The notes: a model not told the origin generated them from the sequence alone. A stretch of 64,000 bases of DNA from Sphingomonas sp. SORGH_AS_0950 (GCF_030818415.1 NZ_JAUTAE010000001.1:4056001-4120000); one strand, 5' to 3'; numbered from the stretch's first letter, positions 39,683-48,904 are shown. Numbers and translations: made by a program.

Positions 39683-39991
39683 CGCGACCGTCTAATGGTT
39701 CGGTCCGGCATTGGAACCTATCAACGGTAGATCCAGACAACAACACCCGCGGTTGCGGCCTCTCAGATAGTGGCAGCTTTCCCGACAGTCGACGCCGCGT
39801 TAAAAGGCTAATACCGGGGCGCCTTGCTGACAGCTCGATTAAAGCCTTCTTGGCAAGTTCCGCTAGAAGCGGACATTCACGGTGTCTGAGTTGGACGACC
39901 GGCCTTGGTCGGTAGCCGCCGCTCATTGTCGTCCATCAGGGCGAGATACATATCATGCAGCGACGTGAAGTTTGGCTCGCCGCGCTGGTTC
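39683..39991. other. Intergenic, no gene seen
   Basis: 309 bp between the HEPN-motif gene and the 3' end of the integrase gene. No coding frame, hairpin or known site that I can support. Confidence 0.4.
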
Positions 39992-41809
39992 TCATGTCAT
40001 TTTTCGGCCCGTTGCGATCACCGGTTGCCAATCGACCGAAGGGTATTGAATCTTCTCTACGGCGTCGCGGAGTACCGTCATTTCGGCGCCGCGCCCATAC
40101 AGCGTGCTGACGGATCCATCTGCATGGCCGAAGAGCAAATCGACGATTTCTCTCAGAACCTTGCCGCGCACGGCGCGCTTCCCGGTGTGACGAAACGAGT
40201 AGAACACCAGTTCCGGATCGGACAGGCCGATTGCATCGAGGAAATCGTTCAACACGCGCGACAGGCGTTGCGTCCGGCTGCCATAGGCATTGGCTTCGAG
40301 TTCGGGGAACAGCCATTCCGCGCCTTCCGCGCGGCGCGCATTCACCATATCAAGGAAGCCCGCTTCGAGCAGCGTCGAATGCAACGGGATGTCCCGCTTG
40401 GCGCTGGCAGTCTTCATCCGCTTGGCTGGCCCCTCTTGCTCCTGGCGGACGCGCAGACGATCGGGTTCGATGGCAATGTATGGGATGCCATCGTCGGTCT
40501 TGATGTTGCCCGGCCGCAGTTTGCCCAGTTCTTCGAGGCGGCAACCGGTGAATGCGGCGAGCATCAGTACCCAGAACAGCGTTCGCGGCGCTACCCCGTC
40601 ACGTTCAGGCAGAGGAGCGTTGAAGATTCTTGCCATATCCTCCGGCTCGAACGGGAGGCGCGGATCCTGCAAAGAGTTTGTTGGCAAGGATTTCACCGTC
40701 TTGGCAACATTGTCCTCGATGACCTCCATTTCCTCGACTGCGTGTTCGAGGGTCACCCTTATGGCTGAAAGTGCCTTATTGACGGTACCATTCGCTAGCT
40801 TCGGTAATCCCTCAGCTTCGGCTAATTCGACCTGTTCTAACAAGGGGAGCGCGGTAACCTTCTTCTTTGCCCGACTGGGAAGTCCGGAACAGGTGCGGCG
40901 ATAGGCGCGTACCATCGATGCCGTGATCTGATCGACGGGTGGGTCGTCATGAAGCTGGGCGAACCGATTCACGGCGGTTCGCCACTCGTCGACGAGTTTG
41001 GCCTCGCGCGGCTCGAACTTTGCCCAGGCTTCATAGACCTGGGTGATTGTCGGCATCGTCTTGGCTGGCGGCGTCGGCAGCTGTGATTTTTTCGAAGGTG
41101 GGGATAGCGCGGGGAGGACCGCCCCGGAGCCCGTCACAAGGACCGAGGGTGGTAGGATGCGGCTCCGTGCCGGATCGATGCTGAGAGCACAGGCAGCGCA
41201 GAGCCTGTCAAGGTAAGCGCGACCAATTGCCTCGTAGAGTTCGGGCGCCAGCGGCCAGCCCAGGGCGTTGGCGGAGGCTACCGCTGCGATCAACCACTCG
41301 ATTGGATCGAGGGTGGGGAGGGCGGCAACCCGCTGTAGCGTCTCGAGCCAGGGCAGGGGCATGAAGTCGGGCACCGCATTCAACATAACGGTTCGGCTTG
41401 TGTGGTCCCGCAGATCATCAAGGCCCGGCGGCGCGCCGAAGTCGTAGCGTGCACCGGGCGCATGGTCAGTCAGGCCGTTGGCATATTCGAATGCCCCGAG
41501 CTCGAGCGCGGCGAGCTTCTGCGCCGCGCCGCGGAGTTGCTCATCCGATTGTCCGTCGAGAAAATCGTCGACCATCACACGTGCCGAGCGGAGTTGCCGG
41601 CTGGCCAAGGCGCGACGGGCGGCGGCAAGCTTCTGCTCATAGATCACGGCATGCGGATGGTAGCGCTGACGGGCTTCGTCGGGATCGCGGGTATCGAGGG
41701 TGCGCTTGTACTCGCTCGACGCGCCATCGAAGAACGGGCGGAGCGCGGCGGGGACGACCCGTCGAAAGTAGAAAATGCCGGTGCGAGGATCTTTGAAAGG
41801 GGTGGCCAT
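39992..41809 (-). CDS. int: Tyrosine recombinase / integrase
   Basis: 605 residues from ATG 41809 (MATPFKDPRTGIFYFRRVVP, the typical start of this integrase type); a TTG at 41842 would add 11. The catalytic domain is C-terminal: FTGCRLEELGKL holds the first arginine, YSFRHTGKRAVRGK the H-x-x-R pair, and LFGHADGSVSTLYG the final H/W-position residue and tyrosine. It lies 95 bp from the tRNA-Glu 3' end that forms the att site, the standard position for the enzyme that inserted the element. A possible arm-type site overlaps its promoter region, so binding there might also control its expression. Confidence 0.9.
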   Translation of the reverse strand: MATPFKDPRTGIFYFRRVVPAALRPFFDGASSEYKRTLDTRDPDEARQRYHPHAVIYEQKLAAARRALASRQLRSARVMVDDFLDGQSDEQLRGAAQKLAALELGAFEYANGLTDHAPGARYDFGAPPGLDDLRDHTSRTVMLNAVPDFMPLPWLETLQRVAALPTLDPIEWLIAAVASANALGWPLAPELYEAIGRAYLDRLCAACALSIDPARSRILPPSVLVTGSGAVLPALSPPSKKSQLPTPPAKTMPTITQVYEAWAKFEPREAKLVDEWRTAVNRFAQLHDDPPVDQITASMVRAYRRTCSGLPSRAKKKVTALPLLEQVELAEAEGLPKLANGTVNKALSAIRVTLEHAVEEMEVIEDNVAKTVKSLPTNSLQDPRLPFEPEDMARIFNAPLPERDGVAPRTLFWVLMLAAFTGCRLEELGKLRPGNIKTDDGIPYIAIEPDRLRVRQEQEGPAKRMKTASAKRDIPLHSTLLEAGFLDMVNARRAEGAEWLFPELEANAYGSRTQRLSRVLNDFLDAIGLSDPELVFYSFRHTGKRAVRGKVLREIVDLLFGHADGSVSTLYGRGAEMTVLRDAVEKIQYPSVDWQPVIATGRKMT

Positions 41810-41832
41810 ACGGATCACTTTGTACGCATCCT

Positions 41833-41852
41833 TTGTACACAAGGATGGGTAA
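41833..41852 (+). promoter_or_regulatory. Possible integrase arm-type site, right end
   Basis: TTGTACACAAGGATGGGTAA matches the reverse complement of 10224-10243 at 16 of 20 positions. A second TTTGTACGCA lies 16 bp to its left. The site is just upstream of int. Confidence 0.5.
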
Positions 41853-41904
41853 AGCGTCCATGAAGACCGCCAAAACCGCGCAAATCCGCCATTCTGGCGG
41901 ATGC

Positions 41905-41921
41905 TGGTGACCCCTACGGGA
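41905..41921 (+). other. Right attachment site (within tRNA-Glu)
   Basis: TGGTGACCCCTACGGGA, identical to 10156-10172. It begins exactly at the CCA end of the tRNA gene. Confidence 0.85.
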
Positions 41922-41979
41922 ATCGAACCCGTGTTTCAGCCGTGAAAGGGCCGCGTCCTAACCGCTAGACGAAGGGGCC
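41905..41979 (-). tRNA. tRNA-Glu (UUC)
   Basis: 75 nt including an encoded CCA. The acceptor stem GGCCCCT pairs with AGGGGTC, the anticodon loop CTTTCAC carries UUC, and the T arm contains GGTTCGATTC. All four arms fold. The 3' 17 bases double as the attachment site of the element to its left; integration preserves an intact tRNA. Confidence 0.95.
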
Positions 41980-42036
41980 GCCGGGTGGCGTGGAGGGGCC
42001 TCTAAGGGAGGTTGTGGAATCGGTCAACAACTTTTT

Positions 42037-43791
42037 TCAGTCGGCCCATGCGGCGTCCTCGATATGGAGTTCTGCGACGTCGCGGCCCGACCAGTCGTCG
42101 ACCTTGGCGCGGCCTGCCAGCCACAGGCGGCGCGTGCTGCCTGCCCCCAGCAAAGCCTGTCCCAGCGCGGTGTCGGCCTGGCGGAAGGCCATCGCCTTCA
42201 GGCTGCGGCCGTCCGCGCCGGCGACGATGGCGCGGACATGGTTGGTGCCGACCAGATCGGCGCGGATCACGCGAAAGGGGCCGGCGGCGATGCGCGGGGC
42301 AGGCCAGCCCATGCCGTAAGGGCCGCCCGCCTCCATCGCGCCGACCAAAGCGGGATTGACCCCGCCGGGTGCCAGCACGGCGTCGACCAGCAGCGCGCGC
42401 CCCGCGCTGGCGCGGACCACTGCTTCGGCCAGGCGCTCCTCCAGAAACTCGGCGAACTCGGCGATCCGATCCGCCTCCACGGTCAGGCCCGCCGCCATGG
42501 CATGGCCCCCTCCGGCGATCAGCAGGCCCTGTTCCTTGGCGGACAATATGGCGGCGCCCAGATCGACCCCGGCGATCGAGCGGCCCGATCCCTTGCCGAT
42601 CCCATGCTCGTCGATGGCGATGACGATGGCGGGGCGGTCGAGCTTTTCCTTCAGCCGCCCCGCGACGATGCCGATGACGCCGGGATGCCAGCCCGCGCCG
42701 GAGACGACCGCGACCTGCCGCGCGCGGTCGACGATGGTCTCGGCGGTGGCCTGGACCCCGGCCTCGATCGCGCGGCGTTCGTCGTTGAAATGGTTGAGCT
42801 CCTCGGCGATGGCGCGCGCCTCGGCGGGGTCTTCGGTGGTGAGCAGCCGCACCCCCAGATCGGCGCGACCGACCCGTCCGCCCGCATTGATGCGCGGACC
42901 CAGCGCAAAGCCGAGGTCGGAACAGGTCGGCGCGCGGGTCAGCCGTGCCGCCTCGGTCAGCGCGGCCAAGCCGATATTGCGCCGCTGCGCCATCACCTTC
43001 AGCCCCTGGGCGACGAAGGCGCGGTTGAGGCCGCGCAAGGGGGCCACATCGGCCACCGTGCCCAGCGCGACGAGATCGAGCAGATCGAGCAAACGCGGCT
43101 CGGCCCGGTCGGCGAAGAAGCCGCGGGTGCGAAGCGTCCGGATCAGCGCCGCGCCCAGCAGGAAGCAGACGCCGACCGCCGCCAGATGGCCGTGCGCCGC
43201 GCCCTCGGTCTCGTCCAGCCGGTTAGGGTTCACCACCGCATGGGCGCGCGGCAGCTCGGTCGCGCATTTATGGTGGTCGACCACCAGTATCTCGATCCCG
43301 GCGGCCTGGGCGGCGGCGAGCGGCTCGAACGCCTGCGCGCCGCAATCGACAGTGACGATCAGGTTCGCACCCTCCGCCTGGAGGCGCAGCAGCGCCGCCT
43401 CGGTCGGGCCATAGCCTTCGCTGAGACGGTCGGGGATATAGGCGCGGGGCGCCAGGCCGAGGTCGCGCAGCAGGCGGACCATCACCGCCGCCGAGGTCGC
43501 GCCGTCCACGTCATAATCGCCGAAGATGGCGACCGCCTCTCGCGCCATCACCGCATCGGCCAGGCGCGCGGCGGCGCGGTCCATGTCGCGGAAGATCGAG
43601 GGATCGGGCATGAACCCCCGGATCGAAGGCGTGCGATGTTCCTCGACCGCATCGGGCGGGCAGCCGCGTGCGAGCAACAGCTGCGCGACCAGATCGTCAT
43701 GGCCCAGCCCGTCGCGCGCATCGGCGGCCAGGGCACGCCAGCGCCAGGGCTGGCCGAGAATCGATTGGCCGATGCCGAGGACTTCGGTCAT
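42037..43791 (-). CDS. recJ: Single-stranded-DNA exonuclease RecJ
   Basis: 584 residues. RecJ is the 5'-to-3' ssDNA exonuclease of recombination and repair. The DHH phosphoesterase motifs are present: FGDYDVDGATSA, VDCGAQAF, VVDHHKCATE (DHH), and the DHHA1 region with GHAMAAGLT. ATG 43791 (MTEVLGIGQS) is chosen over a frame extending to 43836. This is the first chromosomal protein gene beyond the tRNA-Glu target. Confidence 0.93.
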   Translation of the reverse strand: MTEVLGIGQSILGQPWRWRALAADARDGLGHDDLVAQLLLARGCPPDAVEEHRTPSIRGFMPDPSIFRDMDRAAARLADAVMAREAVAIFGDYDVDGATSAAVMVRLLRDLGLAPRAYIPDRLSEGYGPTEAALLRLQAEGANLIVTVDCGAQAFEPLAAAQAAGIEILVVDHHKCATELPRAHAVVNPNRLDETEGAAHGHLAAVGVCFLLGAALIRTLRTRGFFADRAEPRLLDLLDLVALGTVADVAPLRGLNRAFVAQGLKVMAQRRNIGLAALTEAARLTRAPTCSDLGFALGPRINAGGRVGRADLGVRLLTTEDPAEARAIAEELNHFNDERRAIEAGVQATAETIVDRARQVAVVSGAGWHPGVIGIVAGRLKEKLDRPAIVIAIDEHGIGKGSGRSIAGVDLGAAILSAKEQGLLIAGGGHAMAAGLTVEADRIAEFAEFLEERLAEAVVRASAGRALLVDAVLAPGGVNPALVGAMEAGGPYGMGWPAPRIAAGPFRVIRADLVGTNHVRAIVAGADGRSLKAMAFRQADTALGQALLGAGSTRRLWLAGRAKVDDWSGRDVAELHIEDAAWAD

Positions 43792-43875
43792 GGGCGAGCG
43801 GCGAAAGCGGAGAACGTCACGCGAACGCCATGCCATGCCGCGCGGAGTCGCGACAAGGGGGGATGGGGCGCCGGG

Positions 43876-44562
43876 TCAGCTGACCCAGTTGCCCTCGCGA
43901 AACCATTTGGTGATGACGTATTTGACGCCCTCGACCACCGGCATCCCTTCATGCAGGGTCATCTCGTTGGGGCTGCCGTCCAGCTTCATGTTGTTCCAGG
44001 CGAGAAGCAGGCCCCGGCGCGGCGCGACGCGGATGCCCGCCTGCGGAAACCAGGTCGCGCCGCCCTCCGGCACGTCGTTGAGATAGATCATCGCGGTCCA
44101 GGTACGCTGGCCGCCATGGACCCGGACCTTTTCCCAATAGCTTTCGCTTTCGTGGAAATAATCGTGATGCGCGCGGAATTGCTGGCCGGGGGCATAACGC
44201 TGGCCCTGCATCGTCTCGCCCTGTTCGGGGGCGATGCCGAGCAGATCGGCGATCGACTCATCGATCGGCTGCACATCGGGGGACCAGCGATTCATGTCGC
44301 AGCTTTCCGAGGTGCGGAATCCGTAATCGGGCCGGTCGGACAACAGGGTCGAGGGCCGCCGATTGGAATCGATCATCGCGATCAGCGCGTCGCACTGGGC
44401 GGGCGTGAGGAAGTCATGCTGATAATAGATTTGCGCGGTGTCGGTCACCACGCGCTGGACCGCGGGGTTGGCGTCCAGCCGTTCGGGCACGCTGACCCCG
44501 AAGCGGGCGCGGACGGGGGAGGCGGCGGGATTGCCCTTCGGCTTCCTCGAAAACAACGACAT
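43876..44562 (-). CDS. 2-oxoglutarate/Fe(II) prolyl 4-hydroxylase-like protein
   Basis: 228 residues. The double-stranded beta-helix core carries the iron ligands H-x-D in FRAHHDYF and the distal H in TLHEGMPVVEG, with the 2-oxoglutarate-binding K in YVITKWF. NDVPEGGATWFP is a P4H-family hallmark. It likely hydroxylates protein prolines; the substrate is unknown. ATG 44562 gives the start MSLFSRKPKG. It lies 84 bp downstream of the recJ start on the same strand. Confidence 0.85.
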   Translation of the reverse strand: MSLFSRKPKGNPAASPVRARFGVSVPERLDANPAVQRVVTDTAQIYYQHDFLTPAQCDALIAMIDSNRRPSTLLSDRPDYGFRTSESCDMNRWSPDVQPIDESIADLLGIAPEQGETMQGQRYAPGQQFRAHHDYFHESESYWEKVRVHGGQRTWTAMIYLNDVPEGGATWFPQAGIRVAPRRGLLLAWNNMKLDGSPNEMTLHEGMPVVEGVKYVITKWFREGNWVS

Positions 44563-44642
44563 GCCCCGGATGTGCGACGATGGGCGGCCAAAGACAAGAG
44601 GCTGGAGAGGGAGGGGGCGCGTCCACCCCCTCCGTCCCGCCA

Positions 44643-45584
44643 TTACCAGAAGATGTCGTACACGATGTCGACCACCAGCCCGCTGCGCAGGTCGACCAGC
44701 ACCGCATCGTTATAATAGCGGACCCAGCGATACGAGCCGTAAGCGGGCGGCAGGCGATAGGCATAGGGATCGTCCAGCCAATAGCTCTGGCCGAAATACA
44801 TCGGCTCCAGGATCACGCCGCTGGAGAAACGCTGATAGCCATAGCCGCCATAGGGCGAATAATAGCGGGGCAGGTGATAGGCGCCGCGATTGAGCGAGCG
44901 CCAGCCCAGCCAGTCATAGCGGCGGTCGCGACGCCAGCTGCGGTTCCACTGATCGGCCCAGGCGCGCCGTTCGGCAAAGCCGTAATTCTGGTCGTTCTGG
45001 TCCCGCCAGTCGCCGAAGCTGCGGCCCCAGCGGTCGCGATCCTCGCGCCGACGCCGTTCCTCGTCGCGCCAGCGCTGGTTCTGCGCCTGGTCCCGCCATT
45101 CCCTTTGACGCCATTCCTGCTGGCGGCGGTCATCGTCCGGCGTCCGCCAGCCCGCCGGGTCGCGCGGGCGGTCACCGCGCCAGTCGCCGCGATCGGGACG
45201 CGGCCGGTCCGGGCCGGGTCCGTCCGGGCCGGGGCGGTCATAATCGCGTGGTCCGCCATCGGGACCGCCGGGGCGGCCGGGTGCGGGGCCGGGTTCGGGA
45301 CGCTGCGGGCGCGGCGCCTCGGCATGGTCCGGGCGGAAGGCCGGGCGGTTCTCGGGAAAGGATTCGCGGTCGTGGAAGATCGGCCGCCCCTCGCTGCGCT
45401 CCAGCCGACCGGCCGGGCCGCCCGGATTGCCCGGACCGGGGGCAGGGCCGCCGGGGCGCGGTCCGCCCTCGGGACGGCCGCGCGGGCCATCCATGATCAT
45501 CGCCTGCGCGCCGACCATCGCGGGGGCCATGCCCGCCGCCATCGCCGCCGTCGCCAGCAAGCCCGCCATCCAGTTCCTGCTCAT
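44643..45584 (-). CDS. RcnB-family periplasmic protein
   Basis: 313 residues. After a signal peptide (GLLATAAMAAGMAP, cleavage near VGAQA) comes a long G/R/P/D-rich, low-complexity stretch (about 30-210) and a C-terminal RcnB-type domain (YWLDDPYAYRLPPAYGSYRWVRYYNDAVLVD). RcnB in enterobacteria affects nickel/cobalt homeostasis, but this wider family is mostly uncharacterised, so metal handling should not be assumed. ATG 45584 is chosen because it gives a proper signal peptide. Confidence 0.75.
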   Translation of the reverse strand: MSRNWMAGLLATAAMAAGMAPAMVGAQAMIMDGPRGRPEGGPRPGGPAPGPGNPGGPAGRLERSEGRPIFHDRESFPENRPAFRPDHAEAPRPQRPEPGPAPGRPGGPDGGPRDYDRPGPDGPGPDRPRPDRGDWRGDRPRDPAGWRTPDDDRRQQEWRQREWRDQAQNQRWRDEERRRREDRDRWGRSFGDWRDQNDQNYGFAERRAWADQWNRSWRRDRRYDWLGWRSLNRGAYHLPRYYSPYGGYGYQRFSSGVILEPMYFGQSYWLDDPYAYRLPPAYGSYRWVRYYNDAVLVDLRSGLVVDIVYDIFW

Positions 45585-45698
45585 CGCTCGTATCCCCATC
45601 CGTCGGCGCACGAGCCGACCCCGATCATGCGATGCACCTTGCCCCATGGCCGTTGAGCGGATGCTGAACCCGTCCGTCAGCATTGTGAAAGAATCGGG

Positions 45699-46256
45699 TC
45701 ATGGCGTGTCATGAACGCCCGCAGGCGCAAGGAGCGCAGGAACGGCACGCGCGGCGTCGGCGGGATCGGTGCCGGGCAGGGGGGCGGCGTGGATCGTCTC
45801 CTCGCCACGCGCGGCACGGGCGGCGCGCTGGATCGCCTCGACCAGCCGGGGATAGACGCCGCAGCGGCACAAATTGGTGATCTGCGCGCGGATCGTCGCT
45901 TCGGAGGGGGCGGGATCGCGGCGGAGCAGCGCGGCGGCGGCCATCACCAGGCCGGGGATGCAAAAGCCGCACTGGCTGACATTGGCGGCCAGGAACGCCT
46001 GCTGCACGGGGTGCGAGCGGTCGCGCGACAGTCCCTCGATCGTGGTGACGACGCTGCCCTCGATCCGGCCGATGGGGATCTGGCAACTGCGCACCGCCCG
46101 CCCGTCCAGATCGACCGTGCACGCGCCGCAATCGCCCGTGCCGCAGCCATATTTGGTGCCGGTCAGGTTGGACGCGTCGCGCAGCGCCCAGAGCAGCGGC
46201 GTGTCCGGGGGCAGGCGATAGCGGACGGGCTGGTTGTTGACGGTCAGGCTGGTCAT
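45699..46256 (-). CDS. [2Fe-2S] subunit of a molybdenum hydroxylase (orphan)
   Basis: 185 residues with both iron-sulfur motifs of the xanthine dehydrogenase small subunits: CGTGDCGACTV with an upstream cysteine, and CGFCIPG paired with NLCRCGVYPRL. It most resembles the alpha subunit of isoquinoline 1-oxidoreductase. The molybdopterin-binding large subunit that normally follows is absent; an RcnB-like gene follows instead. The C-terminal 30 residues are a low-complexity extension. It may use a large subunit encoded elsewhere. Confidence 0.8.
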   Translation of the reverse strand: MTSLTVNNQPVRYRLPPDTPLLWALRDASNLTGTKYGCGTGDCGACTVDLDGRAVRSCQIPIGRIEGSVVTTIEGLSRDRSHPVQQAFLAANVSQCGFCIPGLVMAAAALLRRDPAPSEATIRAQITNLCRCGVYPRLVEAIQRAARAARGEETIHAAPLPGTDPADAARAVPALLAPAGVHDTP

Positions 46257-46304
46257 CGGGGGCCAGGCATAGGCGATCGACCAGCCCCGCTCAATCGAGG
46301 CGGG

Positions 46305-47444
46305 TCACGTCGTCGGCCGGTCGCATCCCAGCAGCGGCGCGGCGCGGTCGAGCATCAGGTCGGCGTCGGAAAAGCGGATCGGGGTGCGGACGCCGGGGAC
46401 GGTGGAGCCGTCGGGCCGCTGCGGATGGATGGCCAGTCCGCGCGCGACGACCTGCGGATCGGCAAAGGCCTGTTCCACCGTATTGATCGGCCCGGCGGGG
46501 ACGCCCTCCGCCGCCAGCCGGGCGAGCAGCGTGTCGCGCGGCCAGACCCGCGTCGCCGCTTCGATCATCGGGGTCAGCGTGTCGCGATGCTCGCAGCGCA
46601 AGGCGTTGGTCGCGAAGCGGGGATCGTCGCCATCGATCCCGACCAGCGCGGCGAAGCGCCGGAACTGCGTGTCGTTGCCGACCGCCAGGATGAACCAGCC
46701 GTCGCTGGCGGGAAAGGCGGCATAGGGCACGATATTGGGATGCGCATTGCCCAGCCGGGTCGGCGTCGTGCCCGAGGCGAGATAGTTCATCGCCTGGTTG
46801 GCGAGCACCCCGGTCATCGTGTCGAGCAGCGCCATGTCGATCCGCTGCCCACGGCCCGTGCGCTCCCGCATGTGCAGCGCCGCCTGGATCGCGATCACGG
46901 CATAGAGCCCGGTCATGATGTCGGCCAGCGCCACGCCGATCTTCTGTGGCGGACCGTCGGGCTCGCCGGTCAGGTCCATGATCCCGCTCATGCCCTGGAC
47001 GATGAAGTCATAGCCCGCGCGCGGGGCATAGGGGCCGTCCTGCCCGAAGCCGGTGATCGAGCAATAGATCAGGCGCGGGTTGATCGCCGACAGGCTGTCA
47101 TGGTCGAGGCCGTAGCGGGCAAGGCCGCCCAGCTTGAAATTCTCGATTACCACATCGGCATCGGCGACCAGGTCGCGGACGATCCGCTGCCCCTCCGGCG
47201 TCGCGAAGTCGGCGACGACCGAGGATTTGCCGCGATTGGCGGCGTGGAAATAGGCCGCGTCGCGGCTGCCGTCCGGGTTGGCGATGAAGGGCGGGCCCCA
47301 GCGGCGGGTGTCGTCGCCCTCGGGGCTCTCGACCTTGACGACCTGCGCGCCGAGATCGGCCAGCACCTGCCCCGCCCAGGGACCGGCGAGGATGCGGGCC
47401 AACTCGACGACCTTCAGTCCGGTCAGGGGTGGGGGATTTGCCAT
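46305..47444 (-). CDS. Class III (CaiB/BaiF) CoA-transferase
   Basis: 379 residues. Family III CoA-transferases move CoA between organic acids via an enzyme aspartyl-CoA. LAGPWAGQVLADLGAQVVKVE, ADVVIENFK and SGIMDLTGEPDGPPQKIGVALADI (catalytic Asp region) are clear. ATG 47444 has an excellent ribosome site (GGGGAGGATTGAGG). It follows glutaryl-CoA dehydrogenase on the same strand, suggesting it activates glutarate as its CoA ester for that enzyme. Confidence 0.88.
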   Translation of the reverse strand: MANPPPLTGLKVVELARILAGPWAGQVLADLGAQVVKVESPEGDDTRRWGPPFIANPDGSRDAAYFHAANRGKSSVVADFATPEGQRIVRDLVADADVVIENFKLGGLARYGLDHDSLSAINPRLIYCSITGFGQDGPYAPRAGYDFIVQGMSGIMDLTGEPDGPPQKIGVALADIMTGLYAVIAIQAALHMRERTGRGQRIDMALLDTMTGVLANQAMNYLASGTTPTRLGNAHPNIVPYAAFPASDGWFILAVGNDTQFRRFAALVGIDGDDPRFATNALRCEHRDTLTPMIEAATRVWPRDTLLARLAAEGVPAGPINTVEQAFADPQVVARGLAIHPQRPDGSTVPGVRTPIRFSDADLMLDRAAPLLGCDRPTT

Positions 47445-47497
47445 CCTCAATCCTCCCCATCGCAAGATGGAGAGGGGGACCGCGCCCGCAGGGCGTG

Positions 47498-47570
47498 GTG
47501 GAGGGGCAGGGGCATAAGCCCCTCCACCATCCTTCGGATGGTTCCCCTCCCCAAGCCGAGCTTGGGGAGG
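47498..47570. repeat. Cluster of three GC-rich palindromes (REP-like)
   Basis: Three adjacent perfect stems: GTGGAGGGGC/GCCCCTCCAC (47498-47527), ACCATCC/GGATGGT (47526-47542) and CCTCCCCAAGC/GCTTGGGGAGG (47546-47570). They fill the gap between gcdH and the CoA-transferase gene. Composite palindromes of this look are dispersed in sphingomonad genomes. Confidence 0.7.
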
Positions 47571-47583
47571 AATGGGGACGGGA

Positions 47584-48768
47584 TCAAAATGCCGCGATCC
47601 CGGTGATGGCACGGCCCAAGATCAGCGCGTGGACGTCATGCGCGCCTTCATAGGTGTTGACCGTCTCCAGGTTCAGCATGTGGCGCATCACCTGATACTC
47701 GCCCGAAATGCCGTTGCCGCCATGCATGTCGCGCGACGCCCGCGCGATGTCGAGCGCCTTGCCGACATTGTTGCGCTTGACGATCGAGATCATCTCGGGC
47801 GCGAACCGGCCCTCGTCCATCAGCCGTCCGACGCGCAGCGAGGCTTGCAGGCCCAGCGCGATCTCGGTCTCCATATCGGCCAGCTTCTTCTGATAGAGCT
47901 GTGTCGCCGCCAGCGGCCGCCCGAACTGCTTGCGGTCCAGGCCATATTGGCGCGCGGCGTGGAAACAGAATTCCGCCGCCCCCATCGCGCCCCAGCTGAT
48001 CCCGTAGCGCGCGCGGTTGAGGCAGCCGAACGGGCCCTTCAGCCCCTCGACATGCGGCAGCAGCGCGTCCTCGCCCACCGCCACCTCGTCCATCATCACC
48101 ATGCCGGTGATCGAGGCGCGCAGGGACAGCTTGTTGTCGATCTTGGGCGCGGACAGCCCCTTCATGCCCTTTTCCAGCACGAAGCCCCGGATCGCGCCGC
48201 CATGCGCATCCGACTTGGCCCAGATCACGAAGACATCGGCGATCGGCGAATTGGAGATCCAGGTCTTGGCGCCCGACAGGACATAGCCGGCATCGACCTT
48301 CTTGGCGGTGGTGCGCATGCCGCCGGGATCGGAGCCCGCATCGGGTTCGGTCAGCCCGAAACAGCCGATCCATTCGCCGCTCGCCAGCCTGGGCAGATAG
48401 CGGCTTTTCTGTTCGTCCGAGCCATAGGCATGGATCGGATACATGACGAGGCTCGACTGCACGCTCATCATCGAGCGATAGCCGCTGTCGATCCGCTCCA
48501 CCTCGCGCGCGATCAGGCCATAGGCGACATAGGATGCGCCGACGCCGCCGAATTCCTCCGGGATGGTGGGGCCAAGCAGCCCGAGTTCGCCCATCTCGCG
48601 GAAGATCGCGGGATCGGTATGCTCGTTGGCGAAGGCGTCGATGATGCGCGGCGCCAGCCGGTCGTCGGCATAGGCGCGCGCGGTGTCGCGGATCATCCGC
48701 TCGTCATCGGTCAGCTGGTCGTCGAGCAGCAACGGATCCGCCCAGTCGAACTTGCCCATTCGGGACAT
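47584..48768 (-). CDS. gcdH: Glutaryl-CoA dehydrogenase
   Basis: 394 residues, the standard length. It is an FAD acyl-CoA dehydrogenase that oxidises and decarboxylates glutaryl-CoA to crotonyl-CoA in lysine, tryptophan and glutarate breakdown. Evidence: [17 protein letters not shown] and [16 protein letters not shown], with the C-terminal [20 protein letters not shown] carrying the active-site Glu (TYEG). The arrangement with the CoA-transferase supports a glutarate catabolic pair. Confidence 0.92.
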   Translation of the reverse strand: MSRMGKFDWADPLLLDDQLTDDERMIRDTARAYADDRLAPRIIDAFANEHTDPAIFREMGELGLLGPTIPEEFGGVGASYVAYGLIAREVERIDSGYRSMMSVQSSLVMYPIHAYGSDEQKSRYLPRLASGEWIGCFGLTEPDAGSDPGGMRTTAKKVDAGYVLSGAKTWISNSPIADVFVIWAKSDAHGGAIRGFVLEKGMKGLSAPKIDNKLSLRASITGMVMMDEVAVGEDALLPHVEGLKGPFGCLNRARYGISWGAMGAAEFCFHAARQYGLDRKQFGRPLAATQLYQKKLADMETEIALGLQASLRVGRLMDEGRFAPEMISIVKRNNVGKALDIARASRDMHGGNGISGEYQVMRHMLNLETVNTYEGAHDVHALILGRAITGIAAF

Positions 48769-48845
48769 GTCTTCTCTCCTTATCCTCCCGCTTCTCCCGA
48801 AGGCGGCCTGGTTTGTCCACCCCCGGCGGGGGCGGGCGGGGATAT

Positions 48846-48881
48846 GAAAAAGGGCCCCTCCCGCCGGAACGGGAAGGGCCC
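48846..48881 (-). terminator. Rho-independent terminator of the TonB receptor gene
   Basis: On the minus strand a GGGCCCTTCCCG / CGGGAGGGGCCC stem (one mismatch) is followed by TTTTT, 24 bp after the stop at 48905. Confidence 0.8.
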
Positions 48882-48904
48882 AGGTCTGAACGCTCGAGGG
48901 GGCG

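Larger units (their letters stand above)
10156..41921. mobile_element. 31.7-kb tRNA-Glu-integrated mobilisable element / defence island
   Basis: The two ends carry the same 17 bases, TGGTGACCCCTACGGGA, in direct orientation at 10156-10172 and 41905-41921. The right copy is the 3' end (CCA, acceptor and T arm) of tRNA-Glu, the usual target of tyrosine recombinases. A tyrosine recombinase gene lies just inside that end. Related possible arm sites occur near both ends. Cargo includes Hachiman, unusual nucleases, HEPN-motif proteins, exported proteins, a MobA/MobL-type relaxase and two insertion sequences. A relaxase without visible type IV secretion genes suggests an integrative mobilisable rather than self-conjugative element. 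The boundaries are read directly; mobility is inferred. Confidence 0.85.

Noticed and set aside
42064-44715. Plus-strand frame of 883 codons opposite recJ and the hydroxylase gene
   Set aside because: The composition is antisense-like (G/A/R/D/H-rich), no domain is seen, and two well-identified genes occupy the other strand.
45711-47606. Plus-strand frame of 631 codons
   Set aside because: It lies opposite the [2Fe-2S] and CoA-transferase genes, both with clear catalytic motifs.
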